This document shows, piece after piece, positions 1 to 6,814 of a stretch of 8,623 bases of DNA; the first letter of the stretch is position 1, and each line of letters begins with the position of its first letter. Location of the stretch: assembly GCA_017435185.1 (NCBI GenBank), contig JAFSFN010000121.1:1-8623 (forward strand), written 5' to 3'. Under the pieces are notes generated by a model, which ran no database searches, was not told the DNA's origin, and saw only the letters and a program-made list of their open reading frames with translations. The position numbers and the translations under genes were made by a program. Source of the DNA: Clostridia bacterium. GTDB lineage: Bacteria > Bacillota > Clostridia > Christensenellales > CAG-138.

Positions 1-14
1 ATAGTTCGCTCATG

Positions 15-49
15 AAAAACTCGCTCAAGAGGACTTGCCTCTTGAGCGA
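15..49 (-). terminator. Rho-independent terminator of the minus-strand operon
   Basis: Positions 21-32 and 38-49 form a perfect 12-bp stem around a 5-nt loop (33-37). Read on the minus strand the stem is followed by G and then five T residues (complement of 15-19). It lies about 60 bp beyond the stop of the SEC-C gene, with no other gene between. On the plus strand the stem is followed by AAAGCG, so it would not work as a terminator in that direction. The T tract is short, so termination could be incomplete. Bases 5-12 can also pair with 43-50, an alternative and weaker fold. Confidence 0.7.
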
Positions 50-50
50 A

Positions 51-78
51 AGCGTTAGCAAAAGCGTTAGCAAAAGCG
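51..78. repeat. Short tandem repeat, 12-bp unit, two copies plus a partial third
   Basis: The unit AGCGTTAGCAAA occurs at 51-62 and 63-74 and is followed by a partial copy (AGCG, 75-78). It abuts the right arm of the terminator hairpin, which itself ends in an AGCGAA-type sequence. It lies in non-coding sequence downstream of the SEC-C gene. It may be part of a dispersed intergenic repeat of this genome, but one window cannot show that. Confidence 0.7.
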
Positions 79-85
79 ACCGGGG

Positions 86-104
86 TATGGGGTGGAACCC
101 CATA
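86..104. repeat. Small GC-rich hairpin just after the SEC-C stop codon
   Basis: Positions 86-93 and 97-104 are perfect 8-bp complements separated by a 3-nt loop (GGA). The hairpin lies 6-24 bp past the SEC-C stop. No U tract follows it on the minus strand, so it is not a classical terminator. It could protect the mRNA 3' end or belong to the same intergenic repeat element as the neighbouring 12-bp repeats. Confidence 0.5.
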
Positions 105-109
105 ATTAA

Positions 110-607
<498 letters not shown>

Positions 608-652
608 AAAAATCTCCTTAAAGTTCGTCAGAACTGTATTTTCAATTGTATT

Positions 653-1825
653 TTACTTCTTGATTATCTTTGCGCCGCCGCTTGCCTTTTCGAGTATATC
701 GGAGGCATATGCGAACGAGGATGCCTTTTTCTGCTCAAGCGCCTTGAATGAGTTGTCTATTATGCCGTCGAGCAGTTTGGAAAACGGTATGCCCATTGGC
801 TCAAAGAGATAGAATGCGAACGAGCCGGGAATAGTGTTTATTTCGCCGACATAGACCTGATTGGTCATGCGGTCTATCATGTAGTCAACACGCACGACAC
901 CTTTACATTCAAGCATACGGAATATCTGTGCCGTATAGCCCTGAATGAGCTCTGTCATCTCGTCGGTTATCGGTGCAGGAACGCTTCGTGAAAGGCTCTT
1001 CATGCCTTTACTGCCGCTGCCGCGTGTATACTTATCTTCGAAAGAGAGGAACTCTGTCCAGCTCTTGGGCTGTTCGCAAAGCGAGGTGGTAACCGTTCCG
1101 TCAAAACCCATGCAGGCGCAGTTGATCTCGGTTGGGCAGTCAAGGCCTTTTTCGATGAGTATGCGCCTGTCATACTGAACAGCGACTTCCATTGCTTCGA
1201 TGAAGCTGTGTCTGTCCGTTGCCTTGTTTATACCGATTGATGAGCCCAGGTTTGCAGGCTTGATAAAGAGGGGATAACCGATTTTTTCTGCTTCTTCGAT
1301 TATGGGATCACGGTTTTCGAGCCATGCACTGCGATAGCAGTATGTGCCGTCAAGCACCGGCAGACCCATGCTCTTGAACACAGACTTCATGATTATTTTA
1401 TCCATACCCACTGAACTGCCCACGAGTGAACAGCTTGAATAGGGGATATCTGCAAGCTCAAGCAAACCCTGAACCGAGCCGTCCTCGCCATGCATACCGT
1501 GGATTGCAATTATTACGCAGTCGAGCTGCTGTACCTTTTGTGCTTTTGAAAAAAGGCCGCTTGTGGGGAGCGTGTACAAGCCGTTCATGCCGGGAACAGG
1601 AGGGAGTATTACCTTGGTGAGACCGTTCATATCCTCCTTGAATGACTTGTATGTATCAATGTTTTTCAAGGGCTCGCCTATGAACCATTCACCCTTTTTT
1701 GAAACATAGATGGGGAATGGAGAATATTTCTTTTTGTCGAGATTTTCAAAAACCTGAAGTCCGGTTATGATGGAAACATCGTGCTCGGCACTGCGGCTTC
1801 CGAATATAACGCCAACATTTATCAT
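653..1825 (-). CDS. ddl: D-alanine--D-alanine ligase
   Basis: This ATP-grasp enzyme joins two D-alanines in the cytoplasm for the end of the peptidoglycan stem peptide. Family landmarks are all present in 390 residues: GSRSAEHDVS near residues 9-18 (E14 in the first D-Ala site), HGMHGEDG at 109-116, MDK at 141-143, KPANLGSSIG at 189-198, E225, and the metal and phosphate residues R312, D314, E328 and N330 in VDYMID and GEINTIPGS. The omega loop carries K265-Y266, matching K215-Y216 of E. coli DdlB. The Tyr is the residue associated with D-Ala rather than D-lactate as second substrate. It is slightly longer than E. coli DdlB (306), with an insertion around 50-95 and a lysine-rich tail, as in VanG-like and Gram-positive Ddl. 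GAGGTGA at 1833-1839 is a well-placed ribosome site in the 22-bp gap after the MurF-like gene. The neighbouring ligase would use its product. Confidence 0.95.
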   Translation of the reverse strand: MINVGVIFGSRSAEHDVSIITGLQVFENLDKKKYSPFPIYVSKKGEWFIGEPLKNIDTYKSFKEDMNGLTKVILPPVPGMNGLYTLPTSGLFSKAQKVQQLDCVIIAIHGMHGEDGSVQGLLELADIPYSSCSLVGSSVGMDKIIMKSVFKSMGLPVLDGTYCYRSAWLENRDPIIEEAEKIGYPLFIKPANLGSSIGINKATDRHSFIEAMEVAVQYDRRILIEKGLDCPTEINCACMGFDGTVTTSLCEQPKSWTEFLSFEDKYTRGSGSKGMKSLSRSVPAPITDEMTELIQGYTAQIFRMLECKGVVRVDYMIDRMTNQVYVGEINTIPGSFAFYLFEPMGIPFSKLLDGIIDNSFKALEQKKASSFAYASDILEKASGGAKIIKK

Positions 1826-1847
1826 GACTTTGTCACCTCATTTTTTA

Positions 1848-3482
1848 TCATTCTTCATAGTTATCGGTCAAGTCGTTTTCAAACAGGACAACACAGCCCG
1901 GCTCGGTGTAGGTGGGCAAAAGCGCCGTCGCCTCTTTAAGACTTGTAACTTTTACTATATTCTTTTCATTAAAGCCTTCGTCTATAAGTCCGTTATAGAT
2001 GGGCTCAATATGCGATTTGCCGACAAGTATTGCAATGTCGGTGCTTTCCGCCATGGTGCGGCCGAATTCGTAGTTGAGCTGTTCTTCTTCTTTGCCAAGC
2101 TCGACCATGCCCGGAGTTATGATTATACGCTTGCCTTCAAAGGCTTTCAAGACCATGAGCGCTTCTTTTGAACCGATGGGGTTTGAATTGAACGCATCAT
2201 CAATAACGGTTACAGGCCCTTTTATGAGCTGGAGTCTGTGTTCGACACTTTCCATCTTGGCAATGCCTGCGGCTATTTCTTCAAGTGTCATGCCCAGTCG
2301 GTAGGCACATGAAGCGGCGGCAAGTATGTTCCAAATGGACGGACGACCCAAAAGCGCAGTCGTGCAGACGATGCTCTTATTGTCGGCCGTTTTGAGCGTG
2401 AATGTCGAGCCGTCACCGTTGACCTTGATGTTTTCGGCACGCATATACAGGTCATCGCCTTCGGTGCCGAAAAGATATTTTTCTTTTAATGTGCAGTCTT
2501 CATACATATGACGGCAATATTCATAATCTCCGTTAAAGAAGCATATGCCGTTTTCGCTAAGACCGTGTACAAGCTCTGCCTTGGTGTTTACGATGGCTTC
2601 AATCGAGCCGAATGTTTCAAGATGCTGTTTTCCGACTGAAGTGACTATGCCGATATCGGGGCCGACGAGGTCGCAGAGCTCTGCAATATCGCCCTTGTAT
2701 CTTGCGCCCATCTCGGCGATGAATACATTGTTTTCGGCGGTGAGATTCTCACGAACTATGCGTGTTACGCCCATGGGCGTGTTAACACTGCCCGGTGTAA
2801 AAAGAACATTGAATTTTTCGGACAAAAGTGTGCCCAGAGCGAATTTTGTGCTTGTTTTTCCATAGCTGCCCGTTATGGCTATCTTTTTAAGGTCAGTTCT
2901 TGCTTTTAATATTTTTTTAGCGTCGTTATAATACCACTTTTTGACTGAATATTCGATCGGGTATGTGATGAGGTATGCCAAAAATACCGTGAGCGACATG
3001 AATGTGCCGGGAGCATAACGCACCACATTTGACAAAATAAAGCGGAGCCAATTTATGCCGTTGCCCGTGTAGGAATAGGGGGCAAAGAAATTGAGCGAGA
3101 AAAGGAAAGTTACGGCAAAGAGCGCACATGCAAGGCGCTTTACTCTGCCCGTTATAACGAGGGGTTTCTTTGCAGTGCGTCTTTTGTAGGCATAATATAC
3201 CGCAAAAAGCATGAGCACATAGAGAATATCGGCTAAAACACGGCAAATGACGGCAACAGTAGGCAACTGCGTATCAAAAAGTACCCAGCCCACTCTGAGA
3301 AGAATGGCGCTGGTGCCTATTGAAATATAAGGGAATACCTCAGCCTTGAGATGCTTGAGTACCCATTTAAGATACATTTTGCCCTGATAGCTCTCAAGCT
3401 GAAGCATGTGCACTAAATTAAGCGAAGCAAATACTGCGCTTATTGCTGCTATCACTGCGAAAATATAGTCGAAATACTGCAT
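1848..3482 (-). CDS. murF: Membrane-anchored MurF-like Mur ligase
   Basis: The C-terminal 340 of 544 residues form a Mur ligase central and C-terminal domain. Visible motifs are the P-loop GSYGKTS (205-211), E257 in AEMGA, H287 in KQHLETFGS, K301 (position of the carbamylated lysine), N385 in the GRPSIWN segment, and DDAFNSNP (428-435), which is of MurF type. MurF adds D-Ala-D-Ala to UDP-MurNAc-tripeptide. Here the usual N-terminal domain, which binds UDP-MurNAc, is missing. Residues 1-180 instead hold about five hydrophobic segments (about 5-25, 53-70, 77-97, 115-135 and 155-175) joined by basic loops, so the catalytic part probably sits on the cytoplasmic face of the membrane. The start is backed by CAGGAG at 3489-3494, lying within the 12-bp gap after the hydrolase gene. 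Adjacency to ddl supports a D-Ala-D-Ala-related reaction. Whether it is the cell's main MurF or a specialised ligase acting on another acceptor is open. Confidence 0.88.
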   Translation of the reverse strand: MQYFDYIFAVIAAISAVFASLNLVHMLQLESYQGKMYLKWVLKHLKAEVFPYISIGTSAILLRVGWVLFDTQLPTVAVICRVLADILYVLMLFAVYYAYKRRTAKKPLVITGRVKRLACALFAVTFLFSLNFFAPYSYTGNGINWLRFILSNVVRYAPGTFMSLTVFLAYLITYPIEYSVKKWYYNDAKKILKARTDLKKIAITGSYGKTSTKFALGTLLSEKFNVLFTPGSVNTPMGVTRIVRENLTAENNVFIAEMGARYKGDIAELCDLVGPDIGIVTSVGKQHLETFGSIEAIVNTKAELVHGLSENGICFFNGDYEYCRHMYEDCTLKEKYLFGTEGDDLYMRAENIKVNGDGSTFTLKTADNKSIVCTTALLGRPSIWNILAAASCAYRLGMTLEEIAAGIAKMESVEHRLQLIKGPVTVIDDAFNSNPIGSKEALMVLKAFEGKRIIITPGMVELGKEEEQLNYEFGRTMAESTDIAILVGKSHIEPIYNGLIDEGFNEKNIVKVTSLKEATALLPTYTEPGCVVLFENDLTDNYEE

Positions 3483-3494
3483 TAAAAACTCCTG

Positions 3495-4256
3495 TTACTG
3501 CATAAATGCGCTCAGTATAGCGCAAAAATGAGGATAATTGTCGGCATACGAGAAGTGCCCCGCACCTTCTATAACGGCAAGGCCGCTGTTTTTTATGCGC
3601 TTTTCCATGCGCTGTGCCATGTAAAGCGGTGTCGCATCGTCCAAACTGCCCCAAATAAGCAGGGTCTCGTTTTGGATATCGGGCAAAAGCGGGTCAAGGT
3701 CTAAGTTTACTACCTTCACAAATGTGGCACGCATTACGCCCGAAAGCGCACGATAGTCCTCACTGCCTGCGTTCTTCTGCCTTTCGCTTATTTTGAAAAG
3801 TCTGTCAAAGAGCGCAATGCGGCTCAGTTTTTTGCCTAACTTGTATGACCATGTGCGTATATAATACGCAAGCGTGCGCTTTTTGCGGATGCCTGCCGCA
3901 TCGACCAGGATAAGGCGAGAAAACAGCTTCGGGTCATGCGACGCAAGATAAATGGTGACACGACCGCCGAATGAGTGGCACACCACATCACAACCGCGGA
4001 TGCCGAGCTCTTTTATGAACGCTTCGGTCATGGCGGCATACTCGGGAACTCCCCATGGCTCATTCGGCGCTTCGCTCTTGCCCATGCCGGGAAAGTCGAG
4101 AGCAATGGCTTCATAGCCCAGTTTTTCAAGCTGATTCATTATAGGACGCACCGCATCAACGCTTGCGCCCCAGCCATGAAGAACTAAAACGGGCTTTTTG
4201 TCACTGCCGCCTTGGCGTTCATAATAAATTTTGACACCGTTTATTTCGGTCTGCAT
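3495..4256 (-). CDS. Alpha/beta hydrolase
   Basis: The 253-residue protein is a single alpha/beta-hydrolase fold domain without signal peptide, so cytoplasmic. Landmarks are the oxyanion-hole HGWG (27-30), DFPGMGKS (54-61), the nucleophile elbow CHSFGG with S95, the likely acid D206 in the WGSLDDATP segment, and H234 in GAGHFSY. The triad is therefore complete. The elbow has Cys at the first position where Gly is usual in the G-x-S-x-G motif. The lid region (about 120-185) is rich in Lys and Arg. The substrate cannot be read from the sequence; such enzymes include esterases, peptidases and C-C hydrolases. It ends only 12 bp before the MurF-like gene, so co-translation is likely and a cell-wall-related role is possible but unproven. 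The ribosome site is weak (GGTGAT, 4263-4268), but no better in-frame start lies nearby. Confidence 0.9.
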   Translation of the reverse strand: MQTEINGVKIYYERQGGSDKKPVLVLHGWGASVDAVRPIMNQLEKLGYEAIALDFPGMGKSEAPNEPWGVPEYAAMTEAFIKELGIRGCDVVCHSFGGRVTIYLASHDPKLFSRLILVDAAGIRKKRTLAYYIRTWSYKLGKKLSRIALFDRLFKISERQKNAGSEDYRALSGVMRATFVKVVNLDLDPLLPDIQNETLLIWGSLDDATPLYMAQRMEKRIKNSGLAVIEGAGHFSYADNYPHFCAILSAFMQ

Positions 4257-4299
4257 ATAAGGATCACCGATTATTGTTATTTACAGATTCGGCAAAATA

Positions 4300-4746
4300 T
4301 TACTGCTCAAGCTCGGATGTGCAGTGATGGCAGCGTGTTGCGTCATCTGCAATTTCCTGCTTGCAGTAGGGGCAAAGACGAGCTTCTTTAACTTCAACCA
4401 CAGGCTCGGGTTTACGCATTTTTGCAATAGCTTTTACCATCAAGAATACGAAGAATGCTATGATGAAGAAGTCAAGCACTGTCTGAATGAATGCCCCGTA
4501 CTTGAAGCATGCCGCGCCGGCTTCTTCAGCGGCGGCAAGTGTAGCGTATGTGTTGCCGTCAAGCGCAACAAACAAATCGGCGAAATTGGTGCCGCCCGTG
4601 AAAAGGGAGATGAGCGGCATTACCATATCGTTGACGAAAGATGTGGTTATCTTGCCGAATGCGCCGCCTATCATAACGCCGACTGCCAAATCTACGATAT
4701 TGCCTTTGAAAGCAAACTCCTTAAAGTCTTTCAAAAATTTTGCCAT
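4300..4746 (-). CDS. mscL: Large-conductance mechanosensitive channel MscL with zinc-ribbon tail
   Basis: MscL is a pentameric membrane pore that opens under extreme membrane tension to release solutes during osmotic downshock. The N-terminus MAKFLKDFKEFAFKGN and the following VDLAVGVMIGGAFGKI are typical: the amphipathic helix, then pore-lining TM1 (about 15-47) with the Gly/Ala pattern. TM2 is at about 84-108, and the periplasmic loop (about 50-82) has an Ala-rich insertion. The usual C-terminal helical bundle is shortened, and residues 125-142 form a small zinc ribbon (C125, C128, C139, C142; CPYC and CHHC). This tail should face the cytoplasm. Total length (148) is near normal. GGAGG at 4753-4757 lies 6 nt before the ATG and fixes the start. 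It is the first gene after the promoter at 4777-4805, and the hydrolase follows 43 bp downstream with no hairpin terminator visible between them. Confidence 0.96.
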   Translation of the reverse strand: MAKFLKDFKEFAFKGNIVDLAVGVMIGGAFGKITTSFVNDMVMPLISLFTGGTNFADLFVALDGNTYATLAAAEEAGAACFKYGAFIQTVLDFFIIAFFVFLMVKAIAKMRKPEPVVEVKEARLCPYCKQEIADDATRCHHCTSELEQ

Positions 4747-4776
4747 AGTAAGCCTCCAGAATAATTATTACCACAT

Positions 4777-4805
4777 ATTGTATCATTTCTCACGCTCAAT
4801 AACAA
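4777..4805 (-). promoter_or_regulatory. Sigma-A-type promoter for mscL and the downstream operon
   Basis: Read on the minus strand there is TTGTTA (-35, complement of 4800-4805), a 17-bp spacer, and TACAAT (-10, complement of 4777-4782). TGA directly before the -10 gives an extended -10 element. Transcription would begin near 4770, leaving a leader of about 24 nt that contains the GGAGG ribosome site of mscL. Spacing and hexamers are close to consensus. Confidence 0.72.
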
Positions 4806-4851
4806 CATGTTCATGACAATAAAAATTACTTTTTTCTCTTTTATATAGTTA

Positions 4852-4860
4852 TGTTATAAT
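4852..4860 (+). promoter_or_regulatory. Extended -10 promoter for the YgiQ gene
   Basis: TGT followed at once by a perfect TATAAT (4855-4860) makes an extended -10 element. No good -35 hexamer sits 16-18 bp upstream (the region is T-rich, 4831-4838), which is common for extended -10 promoters. The predicted start of transcription falls within a few bases of the ATG at 4867, so the message would have little or no leader. The element is overlapped by an inverted repeat, AGTTAT (4847-4852) and ATAACT (4859-4864), which could be an operator or could be chance in AT-rich DNA. Confidence 0.6.
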
Positions 4861-4866
4861 AACTTT

Positions 4867-6777
4867 ATGAATGATTTGAAGCAATTACCCATGACAAAAC
4901 AAGAACTTGGCGGCGAGGCTGATTTTGTTATAATCAGCGGCGACGCCTATGTTGACCACCCTGCTTTTGCAGCGGCACTTATAGGGCGTGTGCTTGAAAA
5001 CGAGGGCTACAGTGTAGGCATAATAGCCCAGCCCGATTGGCACAGTGCCGATGACTTCAAGCGCTTCGGCAGACCGAGGCTTGCGTTTTTGATAGCACCC
5101 GGCAACATAGATTCCATGGTCAACCACTATACCTGCGCTAAAAGGCGGCGCAGCAGCGATGCATACACCGAGGGCGGCGTTATTGGCAAACGCCCTGACA
5201 GGGCGGCAATAGTGTATTCAAATCGTGCAAGGGAAGCGTATAGGGGCGTTCCGATAATTTTGGGCGGCATAGAGGCAAGTCTGCGTCGTTTTGCGCATTA
5301 TGATTATTGGGATGATAAGGTGCGCCGAAGCGTGCTTTCCGACAGCGGTGCCGATTTGCTTGTTTACGGCATGGGCGAAAAACAGATAAAAGAAATAGCA
5401 AAACGCCTTTCAAACGGCGAAAAAGTGAACGATATCCGTGATATTCACGGCACTTGCTACATGACGAGCGACATATCGGAAATATCACAACAAAAGGACA
5501 GTATAGTTATAGACAGTTATGACGATGTTGCACTGAGCAAGGATAAATACTCCGCCGCATTCATGGTGCAATATACTGAGCAGGACCCGATAAGGGGCAA
5601 ACGCATAATCCAAAAACAGGACAGGCAGTACATGGTGGCGAATCCGCCTGCGATGCCGCTTTCGCAAAAAGAGCTTGACGAGGTGTATGAGCTTCCGTAT
5701 ACAAGGCTTGCGCACTCAAGCTACAAGCAGGAAATACCCGCGCTCAAAGAAGTCAAGTTTTCGCTCACTTCGTGCCGGGGCTGTTTCGGAGCATGTTCGT
5801 TCTGCGCACTCACTTTTCATCAGGGCAGGATAGTTCAAACACGCAGTCATGAATCGCTTATAAGGGAAGCAAAAGAACTTTCAAAGCAGAAAGATTTTAA
5901 GGGCTATATCCACGACGTGGGCGGCCCGACGGCAAACTATAGGCAGACCGCCTGCAAAAAACAGCTTGAAAAGGGTGCGTGTAAGGACAGGCAGTGTATA
6001 GGCTTCAAACGCTGTCCGTCACTCAATGTCAGCCACAGCGACTATGTTTCACTGCTTAGAAAACTGCGTGCATTGCCCAAAATAAAAAAGGTGTTTGTGC
6101 GTTCGGGAATACGTTACGATTATGCAATGTATGACAGAGACGATACATTCTTGCGTGAATTGGTTGAACATCATGTCAGCGGCCAGCTCAAAGTGGCGCC
6201 CGAACATATTTCAAACCGTGTGCTTGAACTCATGAACAAGCCGGACACCGAACTGTTCGACAAGTTTGTGCTCAAATATAATCAGCTCAATGCCAAATAT
6301 GGCAAGGAACAGTATATAGTGCCCTACTTCATGTCGTCACATCCGGGCAGTGACCTCAATGCGGCCATACAGCTTGCGGAATATCTCAAAAAGACAGGCA
6401 TGAGAGTAGAACAGGTGCAGGACTTTTATCCCACCCCCGGCACGCTCTCTACCTGTATGTACTATACGGGCAGGGACCCTCGCACCAATGAAAAGGTCTA
6501 TGTTCCCAAAACACAGAGTGAAAAGGATATGCAGCGTGCGCTCATGCAATTTTATATGCCCCAATACAGAAACAAGGCAAGGGAAGCACTCCTAAAAGCA
6601 GGCCGTGACGACCTCATCGGCACAGGCAAAAATGCGCTCGTTCCGCCATTGCTAAATAAAACAGCACAAAAGGCCGACAGAAAAGGCACACAAAAGTCTG
6701 ACAAGCGCAGCTTTGACGGCAGAAAACAAAAGGCAAATACAAACAGAATGGGCAAAAAGAGCGGAAAACGCAGATGA
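4867..6777 (+). CDS. ygiQ: YgiQ family radical SAM protein (UPF0313)
   Basis: The protein belongs to the YgiQ family of radical SAM enzymes, found widely in bacteria, whose substrate is not established. The N-terminal domain carries the family block SGDAYVDHPAF (24-34), then AQPDW (54-58), GKRPDRA (107-113) and LGGIEASLRR (132-141). The radical SAM core has C306, C310 and C313 in CRGCFGACSFC, ligands of the 4Fe-4S cluster that reduces S-adenosylmethionine. Four further cysteines (C363, C372, C377, C383), a pattern also seen in E. coli YgiQ, could hold a second metal site. Residues 595-636 are a Lys/Arg-rich disordered tail, possibly RNA- or DNA-binding. At 636 residues it is shorter than the E. 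coli protein because a linker around 205-235 is short. The ATG at 4867 has no ribosome site. It is preferred over Met9 (4891) because Leu-Pro before that Met is conserved in the family. Confidence 0.95.
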   Translation: MNDLKQLPMTKQELGGEADFVIISGDAYVDHPAFAAALIGRVLENEGYSVGIIAQPDWHSADDFKRFGRPRLAFLIAPGNIDSMVNHYTCAKRRRSSDAYTEGGVIGKRPDRAAIVYSNRAREAYRGVPIILGGIEASLRRFAHYDYWDDKVRRSVLSDSGADLLVYGMGEKQIKEIAKRLSNGEKVNDIRDIHGTCYMTSDISEISQQKDSIVIDSYDDVALSKDKYSAAFMVQYTEQDPIRGKRIIQKQDRQYMVANPPAMPLSQKELDEVYELPYTRLAHSSYKQEIPALKEVKFSLTSCRGCFGACSFCALTFHQGRIVQTRSHESLIREAKELSKQKDFKGYIHDVGGPTANYRQTACKKQLEKGACKDRQCIGFKRCPSLNVSHSDYVSLLRKLRALPKIKKVFVRSGIRYDYAMYDRDDTFLRELVEHHVSGQLKVAPEHISNRVLELMNKPDTELFDKFVLKYNQLNAKYGKEQYIVPYFMSSHPGSDLNAAIQLAEYLKKTGMRVEQVQDFYPTPGTLSTCMYYTGRDPRTNEKVYVPKTQSEKDMQRALMQFYMPQYRNKAREALLKAGRDDLIGTGKNALVPPLLNKTAQKADRKGTQKSDKRSFDGRKQKANTNRMGKKSGKRR

Positions 6778-6814
6778 TGGTAGGTTATAAGCAGAACAAT
6801 GTAAGGAGAATATT

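Noticed and set aside
608..652. Hairpin AGTTC-TGAC-GAACT between ddl and the SEC-C gene as terminator
   Set aside because: The stem is only 5 bp and is followed by the SEC-C ribosome site instead of a U tract.
653..1825. Vancomycin-resistance ligase (VanG/VanC type)
   Set aside because: The omega loop has the Lys-Tyr of D-Ala-D-Ala ligases, and no vanT, vanXY or vanRS genes are present nearby.
4324..4764. Plus-strand frame of 146 codons opposite mscL
   Set aside because: It is the antisense of a clearly conserved mscL with promoter and ribosome site; the product resembles no family.
6713..6743. Promoter for the methyltransferase inside the end of ygiQ (TTGACG with AATACA or TACAAA)
   Set aside because: The -10 candidates are poor or have 19-bp spacing; chance matches are expected in this A-rich coding tail.
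6778..6814. C-protein controller gene or C-box upstream of the restriction-modification genes
   Set aside because: Only 37 bp lie there, with no small helix-turn-helix frame and no clear dyad repeats.
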